Of a stretch of DNA of 64,000 bases, positions 46,524-55,230 are shown piece after piece (position 1 is the stretch's first letter; every line of letters begins with the position of its first letter). The position numbers and the translations under genes were made by a program. The stretch lies in the NCBI RefSeq assembly GCF_947497285.1, contig NZ_CANMFT010000005.1, positions 1 through 64,000 of the forward strand, written 5' to 3'. This DNA is from an uncultured Aliiroseovarius sp. (GTDB lineage Bacteria > Pseudomonadota > Alphaproteobacteria > Rhodobacterales > Rhodobacteraceae). The notes below the pieces were generated by a model, which was not told the origin of the DNA, did no database searches, and was given only the letters and a program-made list of their open reading frames with translations.

Positions 46524-48328
46524 TAACTCGCGTCCTTCGACTTGCGCTTGAAGGTCTTCAACACATTGCCCAACACGTCAGGCTTGTGCCCATGGCTGCG
46601 CATGATTGTGTATTGCTGAATGAACGTGATCGTGTTGTTCGCAATCCAGTAAACTACAAGGCCCGAGGCAAATTGACCCAACATGAACATGAACACCCAC
46701 GGCATCCACGCGAAGATCATCGCTTGTGTCGCATCGGTGGGTGCCGGGTTCAGCTTCTGCTGTAGCCACATCGAGATACCAAGAATAATCGGCAAGACGC
46801 CGAGCGACAGGATCGCAAGCAGGCTTTCCGGACCCGGAGGGGCGTAGGGCAGCAGGCCGAACAAGTTCAGGATCGAGCTGGGGTCGGGCGCCGAAAGGTC
46901 GTTGATCCAGCCGATCCAATGCGCGTGACGCAGTTCCAGCGTCACGAAGATCACCTTGTAGAGCGAAAAGAAGATCGGGATTTGCAGCAGGATCGGAAGA
47001 CAACCAGAGGCGGGGTTAACTTTCTCGCTCTTGTAAAGCTCCATCATTTCCTGCTGAACTTTCGCGCGATCGTCGCCTGCGCGTTCCTTGATCTTTTCCA
47101 TCTCGGGCTGAAGCTCTTTCATCTTCGCCATAGAGACATAGGATTTGTAGGCGAGCGGGAATAGAACCGCCTTGATCACCAAGGTGAGGCCGATGATGGC
47201 CCAGCCCATATTGCCGATGACACCATTCAGCCAGTGCAGCACGGCGAAAATCGGCTTCGTCAGGAAGAAGAACCAGCCCCAGTCGATCGAGTCGATGAAG
47301 CGATAGATTCCTTCATCGTTTTGGTAAGCGCGGATGGTTTCCCATTCTTTGGCGCCGGCAAACAATCGTGTTTCAACGCTGGCCGACGCACCCGGCGCAA
47401 CGTCTTGCGTGGGCATCCGGATTTGGGTCTGGTAGATGTCAGCATTGTCAGCATAGCGAACGACCGAGGTGAACGCTTGGCCCGGTTCAGGGATCAGGGT
47501 CGTCATCCAATAGTGATCTGTGAAACCGATCCAGCCGTTTTCCTCGACCTGGCTCACGCTTGCGCGCGCGCCTTCGCGTTCGTCATAAGACAGATCGGTG
47601 AGGTCAGAATAATCAGTTTCCTCCAATTCGGCATCGACCTGGCGCACCACGCCTTCGTGCAGAATGAAGAACCCTTTCAGAGTCGTGGGTTCACCGTGAC
47701 GGGCCAGAACACCATAGGGTGCCATGCGATGCGTTTTGTCGCTGGCGTTTTCAACCGACTGATTGATGGTAAACATGAAATTCTCATCAACCGAGATGGA
47801 GCGCCGGAAGATAAGCCCACTGTTGTTGTCCCAGCGCAGTGTGACGGGCGTTTCGGGCGTCAGTTTTACGCCCTTTTCTACGGTCCATATGGTCGAGGGC
47901 CCGGGCACATCTTCAAGCGCCGTCTGGCCGCCGGGAGTCCAACCGTAAAGGGCGTAATATGCCTCGGGTTCGCCGGTTGGGCGCAACAGTGTCACGATGT
48001 CGCTCTCCTTCGAGAGCTCGACATGATAGTCTTTGAGTTTCAGATCATCCAGACGGCCACCAAGCAGTGAAATCGACCCAGAAAGCTCGGGTGTGTCAAT
48101 TTTGATCCGGCCGACATTTGCTTGTTGTTGCGTCACGTCGGTGGTGGTTGCGGCGCTTGGCGGCACTGGTGCCGCTGGCGCCAGTTGACCTTGGCCCGCG
48201 GCCTGTTCCGTCACCGCTGCACCCGTTTCGCCAACGGGTTCCGCAGGTGGGAACAAGATCATCCAGCCAGTGATGACAAGGAAGCTCAACACTGTTGCGA
48301 GGATCAGGTTCTTGTTCTGGTCGTCCAT
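46523..48328 (-). CDS. yidC: Membrane protein insertase YidC
   Basis: 601 residues from MDDQNKNLILATVLSFLVITGWM (48328); the 4-residue upstream extension is unlikely. Large periplasmic P1 domain (about 60-355), then five conserved helices with the hydrophilic-groove Arg in LVIKAVLFPLAYKSYVSMAKMKELQPEM, GCLPILLQIPIFFSLYKVI, and the C-terminal YTIMRSHG. Inserts membrane proteins alone or with Sec. Its usual neighbours rpmH-rnpA-yidD lie 2 kb further on, beyond an inserted EAL gene and ttcA. Confidence 0.97.
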   Translation of the reverse strand: MDDQNKNLILATVLSFLVITGWMILFPPAEPVGETGAAVTEQAAGQGQLAPAAPVPPSAATTTDVTQQQANVGRIKIDTPELSGSISLLGGRLDDLKLKDYHVELSKESDIVTLLRPTGEPEAYYALYGWTPGGQTALEDVPGPSTIWTVEKGVKLTPETPVTLRWDNNSGLIFRRSISVDENFMFTINQSVENASDKTHRMAPYGVLARHGEPTTLKGFFILHEGVVRQVDAELEETDYSDLTDLSYDEREGARASVSQVEENGWIGFTDHYWMTTLIPEPGQAFTSVVRYADNADIYQTQIRMPTQDVAPGASASVETRLFAGAKEWETIRAYQNDEGIYRFIDSIDWGWFFFLTKPIFAVLHWLNGVIGNMGWAIIGLTLVIKAVLFPLAYKSYVSMAKMKELQPEMEKIKERAGDDRAKVQQEMMELYKSEKVNPASGCLPILLQIPIFFSLYKVIFVTLELRHAHWIGWINDLSAPDPSSILNLFGLLPYAPPGPESLLAILSLGVLPIILGISMWLQQKLNPAPTDATQAMIFAWMPWVFMFMLGQFASGLVVYWIANNTITFIQQYTIMRSHGHKPDVLGNVLKTFKRKSKDAS

Positions 48329-48435
48329 TGGGCCCACCACTGTAGATTTCGGTCAGGCTGGTTCAACAGGGCAGGGGGCGAAAGGTCAAGCAGTTTTAAG
48401 CGTCGCGGCTATGAAACATTGGGCTGAACGAAGTG

Positions 48436-49968
48436 CTATGCCCGCCGAGGAAGGGACGAAATAGCAGGAGTTTGAGTCTGGTGGCTTTCAATCCAACTGG
48501 CAAGGCTTTCGGCTGGCATTGGCTTGGCAATGGAAAATCCCTGAACATGATCGCAACCAAGCTGCGCCAGAATTGCATGTTCGCCATGGCTTTCGACGCC
48601 TTCGGCGACCGTGCCAACACCAAGTTGCTCTGCCATGGTCAGCACCGCTGCGACCATGCTTTGTTGGTCCCTGTCAGTATCTACATGGGTGACAAACGAG
48701 CGGTCTATCTTGATCCGGTTGATGTCGAAACGGCGAATGTTCGCAATCGATGCATGACCGGTTCCGAAGTCATCCAGGTCGATGTTGCAGCCCAAGCGTC
48801 TGAGCGACGCAATATTGTGGGTCACGACTTCGTCGTCACCGTCAGCGATGACGTTTTCAAGTATTTCGCAAGTCAGACGGTTTGCGGGCATTTCGAACCG
48901 ATCCAGTTCCCAACGAATTTTTTCAAATAGTTTCGGATTGTTCAACTCGTCCGTAGACAGGTTCAAGGCAACCGACGGGACCCCTAGTTCACGCTTGTCC
49001 CAATCCTGTAGCGCTTTGAGAGCGCCAAAAAGCATGACTTCGCCAAGCCGCTCCAGCAAGCCAGCCTTGGCGAGGGCGGGCAGGAATGCGCCCGGGGCAA
49101 TTAGGCCGAGGCTGGGGTGCTGCCAGCGTGCCAACGCCTCAACCCCGGTAAGTTGACCGGTATCGGTGCTGATCTGGGGTTGAAACCATGGGCGGATCTG
49201 ACCCGAATCCAGCGCCTGGACAAGGTCGGCATTTGTGTGGTCAGACCGCGCAGATCGGCCTGGCATTCCGTTGGAAAAGGCGCGAATGCTACCCGGGCCG
49301 GCAGCCTGAGCTGCAATCAGGGCACCCTGAGCGGCGGCAAAGAGCGCCTCGCCCGTCGCCTCAGGCGCTCGCGAGGGAAGCACAAACCCAATGCATGCCG
49401 AAAGATGGACGCGCGCGTTATCAACCATAATCGGGTCGCTGACAGCAGTTTGCAGCCGTCCGGCAAGCTGAAGGGTGGCTTCCAGATCAGCGCGCTGGTG
49501 TTTATCGATGGCAATACCGAAGGTGCCATCGCCAAGAAAGCAAACAAGGTCGTCGCGCCGCAATGCAGACCGTATGCGGTCAGCCAAAGTTTCCAGAACC
49601 AGATCGCGCGCGGCGTGCCCCATTTGCTGCGCCAGGTCGGAAAGGTCGTCGACCTCAAGCAGAAGGCAGGATTTTTCGAACTCGGCATCCGACGTGAAAC
49701 CGCGATCAAGATATTCAAGAAGCTTGCCCTTCATGGGCAGCCCGGTAATGGCATCACTTGCCCGCGCGTCAACTGGCGGTGTGCGCGTCAGCGAGCCTGC
49801 AAGCGCCAGCAACCCGGGAAACAGGATGGCGATTAGAAGCATCAGGTTTTCGCCACCATACCAATAGGCACCAAACATCACGGCCGGTAAGAACGCGGCC
49901 AGATGCGGGGCCGTTAAAAGTGCCCGCAGGTGTCTTTTCGCAGAGGACTGATCCCATTTGGCAGCCAT
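48436..49968 (-). CDS. Degenerate GGDEF plus EAL domain protein
   Basis: 510 residues from ATG 49968 with AAGGGA upstream. Two hydrophobic segments near residues 25-60, then a GGDEF-type domain whose signature is LGDGTF instead of GGDEF, so diguanylate cyclase activity is unlikely. The EAL domain keeps EALARW, DDFGTGHASI, KIDRSF and AEGVES, so c-di-GMP phosphodiesterase activity is plausible. Alternatively the protein is a c-di-GMP effector. Confidence 0.9.
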   Translation of the reverse strand: MAAKWDQSSAKRHLRALLTAPHLAAFLPAVMFGAYWYGGENLMLLIAILFPGLLALAGSLTRTPPVDARASDAITGLPMKGKLLEYLDRGFTSDAEFEKSCLLLEVDDLSDLAQQMGHAARDLVLETLADRIRSALRRDDLVCFLGDGTFGIAIDKHQRADLEATLQLAGRLQTAVSDPIMVDNARVHLSACIGFVLPSRAPEATGEALFAAAQGALIAAQAAGPGSIRAFSNGMPGRSARSDHTNADLVQALDSGQIRPWFQPQISTDTGQLTGVEALARWQHPSLGLIAPGAFLPALAKAGLLERLGEVMLFGALKALQDWDKRELGVPSVALNLSTDELNNPKLFEKIRWELDRFEMPANRLTCEILENVIADGDDEVVTHNIASLRRLGCNIDLDDFGTGHASIANIRRFDINRIKIDRSFVTHVDTDRDQQSMVAAVLTMAEQLGVGTVAEGVESHGEHAILAQLGCDHVQGFSIAKPMPAESLASWIESHQTQTPAISSLPRRA

Positions 49969-50078
49969 ATTATGTTCCCTTGCTGTGTTGGCCACCGCTA
50001 AGGCGCCCGCTTTTCCCGTCAGGGACAAACTAGGAACGTTTGGTCAATCAGCCGTTAACGGGATCGAGAAAACTGCTG

Positions 50079-50924
50079 CTAATTTTCTGTATTTGCAGCG
50101 TTTGGTCGGGCGAGCCCCGCGAAATCGAACAGCTGTGCGTCCAGCAAATGACTGGGCCGGGTGTTCATCAGGGATCTGAACATGATCTGGCGGCGGCCGG
50201 GAAAGTTTGCCTCCCACCCGTCGAGGATTTTCTTGACCTGTTGACGTTGCAACCCGTCTTGCGAACCGCACAAGTCACAGGGAATAATCGGATAATTCAT
50301 CTGTGTGGCAAACTTTTCGCAGTCGACCTCTGCCACATGGGCAAGGGGGCGGTAGACGAACAGATCCCCTTCTTCGTTCACCAGTTTGGGCGGCATGGTC
50401 GCAAGGCGCCCGCCGTGAAACAGGTTCATGAAGAATGTCTCGAGGATATCGTCGCGATGATGGCCCAGAACCACGGCTGAACATCCCTCTTCGCGGGCGA
50501 TGCGATACAGATTGCCGCGCCGCAGCCGCGAACACAGCGAACAAAACGTCCGACCTTGCGGGATCTTATCCATGACGATCGAATAGGTGTCTTCGTATTC
50601 GATCCGGTTGGGCACTTTCATCTTTTTCAGAAATTCCGGCAAGACAGTGGCTGGAAAGCCTGGTTGTCCCTGATCAAGATTGCAGGCCAACAGTTCGACG
50701 GGCAAAATGCCGCGCCACTTCAGCTCGTAAAGCGCGGCGAGCATCGTGTAGCTGTCCTTGCCGCCGGATAGGCAGACCAGCCATTTCGCCCCGCGTTCAA
50801 CCATACCGTATTGGTCCACTGCCTCGCGGACATTGCGAATGATCCGCTTGCGCAGCTTCTTGAACTCGGTGGTCGAGGGCGCGCCGTGAAACAGCGGGTG
50901 AATATCGTCGAGATCGTCCAACAT
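50079..50924 (-). CDS. ttcA: tRNA 2-thiocytidine(32) synthetase TtcA
   Basis: 281 residues. PP-loop [22 protein letters not shown] (about 46-), Cys pairs [11 protein letters not shown] and [15 protein letters not shown] for a 4Fe-4S cluster. Start [16 protein letters not shown] (50924) follows from family alignment; the 23-residue upstream extension looks unrelated. Thiolates C32 of some tRNAs. Confidence 0.94.
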   Translation of the reverse strand: MLDDLDDIHPLFHGAPSTTEFKKLRKRIIRNVREAVDQYGMVERGAKWLVCLSGGKDSYTMLAALYELKWRGILPVELLACNLDQGQPGFPATVLPEFLKKMKVPNRIEYEDTYSIVMDKIPQGRTFCSLCSRLRRGNLYRIAREEGCSAVVLGHHRDDILETFFMNLFHGGRLATMPPKLVNEEGDLFVYRPLAHVAEVDCEKFATQMNYPIIPCDLCGSQDGLQRQQVKKILDGWEANFPGRRQIMFRSLMNTRPSHLLDAQLFDFAGLARPNAANTEN

Positions 50925-51065
50925 AGGCGCGGCATAGGGGAAAACGGGTGGCCGGGCAAGGGTCAGGCGTCGGGCGTTGGGTCGATGCGCCACGGGGGGA
51001 AACGCCTGTCGGGACCTGCGTTGAAATCGGTGACATTCCGCGTGATCTGATTCGAACCCATGGCG

Positions 51066-51296
51066 TCACAGAAAATGCTGTCGCTGGGACGGCAAAGACT
51101 GGGGCGCATCCAGCAGGTTCAGATCTCGGCGCATATGCGGTGTCAGATCCTCGTAGCGCAGCTTTTGCGACGGGCGCGCAAACAGGGCTGCCCGGATCAC
51201 ACGCCAGCGGCCGTGGCGTTCGATCAAACCAATCAGGGTGGATTGCAGCCTTTTGCGGTGCCGACTGCGCGGGGGAAGTGTCAAAACATATGTCAT
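51066..51296 (-). CDS. Small Arg-rich DUF1127-like protein 1
   Basis: 76 residues, basic. CAGGAGACCCTGT gives a strong ribosome binding site, and a MerR/SoxR-type dyad (51331-51350) lies just upstream. The C-terminal half, YEDLTPHMRRDLNLLDAP, resembles the LDDRLLRDIGL motif of DUF1127 (YjiS-like) proteins. Shares WRV and the motif HMRRDLNL/HLRRDVGL with the ORF at 51402-51626, suggesting a tandem duplication. In other alphaproteobacteria DUF1127 proteins affect RNA, phosphate and stress physiology. Confidence 0.55.
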   Translation of the reverse strand: MTYVLTLPPRSRHRKRLQSTLIGLIERHGRWRVIRAALFARPSQKLRYEDLTPHMRRDLNLLDAPQSLPSQRQHFL

Positions 51297-51330
51297 ACAG
51301 GGTCTCCTGGCGATTTTTTGCGATCCTCGG

Positions 51331-51353
51331 ACCTCAAGTAAACTTTAGGTCAA
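51331..51353 (-). promoter_or_regulatory. MerR/SoxR-type operator-promoter
   Basis: On the minus strand TTGACC (51353-51348) is followed by a dyad (plus strand ACCTCAAG-TAAA-CTTTAGGT, 51331-51350), giving an overlong (19 bp) spacer before a weak -10 (51328-51323). SoxR boxes have CCTCAAG...CTTGAGG; here one arm is perfect and the other has one change. Sits 35 bp upstream of the 76-residue ORF. Confidence 0.45.
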
Positions 51354-51401
51354 GGCGTAATTTGGGCCGTCCGCTGTAGGCGCTTTGGACGGCCCGAAGG
51401 A

Positions 51402-51626
51402 TCACAGCCGCGGGTCGCGCAGCCCTGGCGGAGGGCGGCCGGGCGCAAGCCCTACGTCGCGACGCAGGTGGTCGGACATGTGGTCCACGCGCGGTCGCCG
51501 ATGGCGCCGAGTGGCAAGGTGCGCGACCAGCACACGCAAGACGCGCCAAGCGCCGTGATGTGTGACAAGCTCGCCGACGAGATCGTTGAGCCGAAGCGGC
51601 TCAGAATGGAAATTCGAGTCCATCAT
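51402..51626 (-). CDS. Small Arg-rich DUF1127-like protein 2
   Basis: 74 residues, very basic. WRVLRVLVAHLATRRHRRPRVDHMSDHLRRDVGLAPG parallels the 76-residue neighbour (LIGLIERHGRWRV...HMRRDLNL), including GEL/GLI-HHG-WRV and the terminal H(M/L)RRD(L/V)(N/G)L motif. Weaker ribosome binding site than its neighbour. Transcribed on the same strand, 105 bp upstream of it. Confidence 0.5.
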   Translation of the reverse strand: MMDSNFHSEPLRLNDLVGELVTHHGAWRVLRVLVAHLATRRHRRPRVDHMSDHLRRDVGLAPGRPPPGLRDPRL

Positions 51627-51801
51627 GGGTTGGATACCGATGCGAACACCGGCCCTCTTTTTTGAAGTTGTGGTTTTTGAAACCCCTGAAAGCGGCGAAG
51701 TCGCAGACGCAATAGGAGCGTCACGAAGAACCGAGATTTGGGGTGCGAGATTGCCTGATTACAGGCGATGGAGAGGGGTGGTCAGCGTCGCGACACGAAG
51801 G

Positions 51802-51870
51802 TCACGAAGCGTGGCTGCCCCAAAGCACCGCAAAGGCACAGGCAAGGTGATAAGCGCTGGTATCTGTCAT
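51802..51870 (-). CDS. Possible 22-residue peptide with strong translation signals
   Basis: ATG at 51870 is preceded, 6 nt away, by a perfect AAGGAGG (complement of 51877-51883). Further upstream is TTGATT-N16-TATAAG (complement of 51937-51910), a good promoter about 20 nt from the ribosome binding site. The ORF codes MTDTSAYHLACAFAVLWGSHAS, then TGA. The 175 bp after it, up to the 74-residue ORF, hold no clear gene. It may be a small protein, a leader peptide, or the surviving start of a decayed DUF1127-like gene. Confidence 0.35.
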   Translation of the reverse strand: MTDTSAYHLACAFAVLWGSHAS

Positions 51871-51986
51871 AAAACGCCTCCTTCTTGCTCAAGCGTTGCG
51901 GGTGAGGGGCTTATAGCGCAATCAGCTTGGAAATCAACGTCGGTGGCCGTTGCGCCACGAGTTGTGGCCTGACAGTCACAGCCCGA

Positions 51987-52241
51987 TCAGTGCCGGTGGT
52001 CGTGACTGCAATCCGTTCGATTGTCAGGCACCGGGTCAAAGCCGCATGACCCCCAAGGGTTGCAGCGCGCTATGCGCTTGGCCGCCAGCCAGCCACCTTT
52101 GATCGCCCCATGTTTCTGCAATGCCTCAAGCGCATAGGCGCTACAGGTTGGTTGATAGCGACAGTTAAAGCCAACCCAAGGGCTGAAGATCATCCGATAC
52201 GCCCGGATGGGAAGAGACAGAATGAAGGCAGCAGGGGTCAT
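51987..52241 (-). CDS. yidD: Membrane protein insertion efficiency factor YidD
   Basis: 84 residues. [50 protein letters not shown] is the YidD core with its three conserved Cys; a His-rich tail follows. Overlaps rnpA by 4 bp. Confidence 0.95.
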   Translation of the reverse strand: MTPAAFILSLPIRAYRMIFSPWVGFNCRYQPTCSAYALEALQKHGAIKGGWLAAKRIARCNPWGSCGFDPVPDNRTDCSHDHRH

Positions 52242-52678
52242 GGCTTTTTGCGCTTGGCGTGGATCTGTTGCAGGGCGCGGACAAGATCCGCTTTCATATC
52301 AACATAGCTGCGGCTTGCGGTTTTTTCCGCGCGACCGATCAGCACATAGTCCCAGCCCGGTTTGCCAAAGGTGGGCAGCACGTCGCGCGCGATGGCGCGC
52401 AGCCGCCGCTTGGCATGGTTGCGGGCCACAGCGTTCCCGACCTTCTTGGAGCAGGTGTAGCCGATTCGGGTTTGGTCGGCGGGTGCTTTTTCGCCTTCGC
52501 GGCGGCGGCGGGCCTGCAACAGAAAAGCAGGCGCAGGGGCGCGGCGCGCGCGCGCGGCGGCCAGAAAATCGCGCCGCTCGGTCAGCGTTGCGATCATTGG
52601 TTTCCCCGCGCAAACGGAAACCGCCGCAGACCCTTCGGTCCCGGCGGTTTTCGATGTGTCAGCTTTGGGCGCAGACAT
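52238..52678 (-). CDS. rnpA: Ribonuclease P protein component
   Basis: 146 residues. The RNR-type core [28 protein letters not shown] (about 85-113) binds the RNase P RNA. The N terminus is long: start 52678 gives a Ser/Ala-rich extension of 27 residues, common in Rhodobacterales. An internal ATG at 52597 ([19 protein letters not shown]) is preceded by GGGGAA and could be the true start. Follows rpmH by 17 bp. Confidence 0.93.
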   Translation of the reverse strand: MSAPKADTSKTAGTEGSAAVSVCAGKPMIATLTERRDFLAAARARRAPAPAFLLQARRRREGEKAPADQTRIGYTCSKKVGNAVARNHAKRRLRAIARDVLPTFGKPGWDYVLIGRAEKTASRSYVDMKADLVRALQQIHAKRKKP

Positions 52679-52695
52679 GACTGCGACCCGACGGC

Positions 52696-52830
52696 TTATG
52701 CGCTCAGCGACTTCCGACCGCGTGCACGGCGCGCGTTCAGAATCTTGCGGCCAGCAACAGTAGCCATGCGCGCACGGAAGCCGTGGCGGCGTTTGCGAAC
52801 CAGGTTCGAAGGTTGGTAGGTGCGTTTCAT
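52696..52830 (-). CDS. rpmH: 50S ribosomal protein L34
   Basis: 44 residues, [28 protein letters not shown]..., full length. The 31-codon upstream extension is not part of the gene. First of rpmH-rnpA-yidD. dnaA, common upstream in other phyla, is not here. Confidence 0.97.
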   Translation of the reverse strand: MKRTYQPSNLVRKRRHGFRARMATVAGRKILNARRARGRKSLSA

Positions 52831-53090
52831 CGCCCGTCTCCGTATTTGCGTCCCAATCCCGGTGGATTCGGAGCGTGTGTTATTCGAAGCCCGGTCTATA
52901 GGCGGCATTCGAGGGCAAGTCAAATGCCCGATGCATTATTTTTACGCCTTTTGTTACAGGCGGGAACGTTTTCGTCAGCCCCGTTCAAGCACGCGTGATG
53001 TGGGTGGGCAAGGGGCGCATTTGCGCTCATCTTGCAGCGAGACCAACATGCTACCCAGCTTATTATGCCATGACGGCACTGGAAAGATCC

Positions 53091-53834
53091 ATGATGATGA
53101 CCGAGCCCAATTCGGAAACCGCGAAAAAGACCCAAAGCCCAATCCTGCGCCGCCTTCCGCTGATCGCGATTGTTGTCGTTGCCGCGGTTGGCGCATTTAC
53201 GCTGCGTGACTACCTCAGCTTTGAAACGCTGGCCGAAAACCGCGAGGCGCTTTTGGCGTTTCGCGATGCAAACTACCTGATGACGGTGCTGGCGTTCATT
53301 GCGGCCTATGTGGTCATTGTCGGCTTTTCACTGCCCGGCGCGACGATCGCGACACTTACCGGAGGCTTTCTGTTCTCGACCTTCCCCGGCGTGTTGTTCA
53401 ACGTCACGGCTGCCAGCATCGGGGCCACGATCATCTTTCTGGCCGCCCGTTGGGGTTTGGGTGAAAAACTCGCCGCCAAGATGGAAACCAGCGAGGGCAA
53501 GGTGAAAGCGATCAAGGACGGGATCGACGAAAACCAGTGGTCCGTCCTGTTCCTGATCCGCCTTGTGCCGGCTGTGCCGTTCTTTGTGGCCAACCTGATC
53601 CCCGCGCTGGTCGGCGTGCCGCTGCACCGGTTCCTGATCTCGACCTTCTTTGGGATCATTCCGGGCGGTTTGGTTTACACCTCGGTCGGCGCTGGGTTGG
53701 GCGAGGTTTTTGCCCGTGGCGAAACCCCCGATCTTGGCGTCATCTTTGAGCCTCACATCCTTCTGCCCATCTTGGGACTGGCCGCGCTTGCCGCCCTTCC
53801 CATGGTGCTGAAGCGTTTCAAAAAGGGAGCCTGA
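53091..53834 (+). CDS. TVP38/TMEM64 (DedA-like) family membrane protein
   Basis: 247 residues. GGAAAGATCC precedes the tandem ATGs at 53091-53099; longer frames start at 53070 or 52995 without ribosome binding sites. About six hydrophobic segments; family motifs GFSLPGATIATLTGGFLFSTFPGVLFNVTAASIGATIIFLAAR and FLIRLVPAVPFFVANLIPALVGVPLHRFLISTFFGIIPGGLVYTSVGAGLG. One bp separates it from the flavoprotein, a pairing seen in many proteobacteria. Transported or translocated substrate unknown. Confidence 0.9.
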   Translation: MMMTEPNSETAKKTQSPILRRLPLIAIVVVAAVGAFTLRDYLSFETLAENREALLAFRDANYLMTVLAFIAAYVVIVGFSLPGATIATLTGGFLFSTFPGVLFNVTAASIGATIIFLAARWGLGEKLAAKMETSEGKVKAIKDGIDENQWSVLFLIRLVPAVPFFVANLIPALVGVPLHRFLISTFFGIIPGGLVYTSVGAGLGEVFARGETPDLGVIFEPHILLPILGLAALAALPMVLKRFKKGA

Positions 53835-53835
53835 A

Positions 53836-55206
53836 ATGGCCGAACGTATCAAGGTTGATGTTTGCGTCATCGGGGGCGGATCGGGTGGCTTGTCCGTGGC
53901 GTCGGGCGCGGTTCAGATGGGGGCGTCCGTCGTGCTGCTGGAAGGTCACAAAATGGGCGGCGACTGCCTGAACTATGGCTGCGTGCCGTCAAAGGCGCTG
54001 CTGCACGCGGCACAATCGGGAATGGGCTGGGACGACGCCCACGCCCATGTGCGCCAGACCATCGCGACTATTGAACCGCACGACTCGGTTGAGCGGTTCG
54101 AAGGGCTGGGCGTGCGGGTCATTCAGGACTATGGCCGTTTTACTTCGCCAACCGAGGTCGAAGCGGGCGACCATATAATCGAGGCGCGCCGCTTCGTGAT
54201 TGCCACCGGATCGTCGCCCTTGGTGCCGCCCATTCCGGGGTTGGACAAGGTGCCGCATCTAACGAACGAGACCCTTTTTGATTTGAAAGAACAGCCCAAG
54301 CACCTGCTGATCATCGGTGGCGGTCCGATTGGCATGGAAATGGCGCAGGCGCATCGGCGGCTGGGCTGTGAGGTGACGGTGATCGAAGGTGCGAAGGCGC
54401 TGGGCAATGACGACCCGGAAATGGCCGCGCAGGTGCTGGATGCTCTGCGAGACGAAGGTATCGCCATTGAAGAAGAGGCGCTGGCCGCTGAGGTTAGTGG
54501 CAAGGTCGGTGCGATTGAGGTCGAGGTCAAAGACGGTCGCGTCTTCAAAGGCTCGCACCTGCTGGTTGCTGTCGGGCGCAAAGCCAACACCGACAAGCTA
54601 AATCTGGAGGCCGCAGGGGTAGAGCCGACGCGTGCTGGCATCAAAGTGGATGCGGGATTGCGCACCACCAACCGCAGGGTCTATGCCATTGGCGACGTGG
54701 CGGGTGGGCTGCAGTTTACCCATGTGGCGGGCTATCATGCTAGCGTGATCATCCGGTCAATGCTGTTTGGGTTGCCGTCAAAATCCCGGACGGATCATAT
54801 CCCGTGGGCCACCTACACCTCACCTGAAATGGCGCAAATTGGTCTGACCGAGGCACAGGCGCATGAGGAACATGGCGACAAGGTCGAAGTCGCACGCTTT
54901 GATTTCGCTGGCAATGACCGCGCGATCGCGACGCAGCAAACCAATGGGCTAATCAAAGTGATGGTGGTCAAAGGGCGGCCCGTGGGGGTGTCGATCGTTG
55001 GGTCGGGGGCGGGCGAAATGATCAATCTTTGGGCGCTGGCCTTGGCCAATAACCTGAAGATGAGCCAGATTGCCGCCATGGTCGCGCCATACCCCACGAT
55101 GGCGGAAGTCAGCAAACGCGCAGCAGGGGCCTATTTCTCGCCGCGACTGTTTGATAACCCTTGGGTTAAGCGGATTGTCGGACTGGTGCAAAAGGTTCTA
55201 CCGTAA
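53836..55206 (+). CDS. MerA/Lpd-like FAD-NAD(P) disulfide oxidoreductase
   Basis: 456 residues. FAD motif VIGGGSGGLSVASGAVQMG, redox-active disulfide GGDCLNYGCVPSKALLHAA (about 40-58), NAD motif IIGGGPIGMEMAQAHRRLG, FAD motif VYAIGDVAGG. The C-terminal interface reads VAPYPTMAEVSKRAA where lipoamide dehydrogenases have HxHPTLSE, so the catalytic base His is absent, as in mercuric-reductase-like enzymes; the MerA terminal Cys pair and N-terminal metal-binding domain are also absent. Substrate unknown; associated with the TVP38 gene. Confidence 0.9.
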   Translation: MAERIKVDVCVIGGGSGGLSVASGAVQMGASVVLLEGHKMGGDCLNYGCVPSKALLHAAQSGMGWDDAHAHVRQTIATIEPHDSVERFEGLGVRVIQDYGRFTSPTEVEAGDHIIEARRFVIATGSSPLVPPIPGLDKVPHLTNETLFDLKEQPKHLLIIGGGPIGMEMAQAHRRLGCEVTVIEGAKALGNDDPEMAAQVLDALRDEGIAIEEEALAAEVSGKVGAIEVEVKDGRVFKGSHLLVAVGRKANTDKLNLEAAGVEPTRAGIKVDAGLRTTNRRVYAIGDVAGGLQFTHVAGYHASVIIRSMLFGLPSKSRTDHIPWATYTSPEMAQIGLTEAQAHEEHGDKVEVARFDFAGNDRAIATQQTNGLIKVMVVKGRPVGVSIVGSGAGEMINLWALALANNLKMSQIAAMVAPYPTMAEVSKRAAGAYFSPRLFDNPWVKRIVGLVQKVLP

Positions 55207-55230
55207 GGACATAAAGGCGGAGCGCGCGAC

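Noticed and set aside
51040-51075. ATTCGAACCC as a possible tRNA T-arm on the minus strand
   Set aside because: No cloverleaf pairing nearby.
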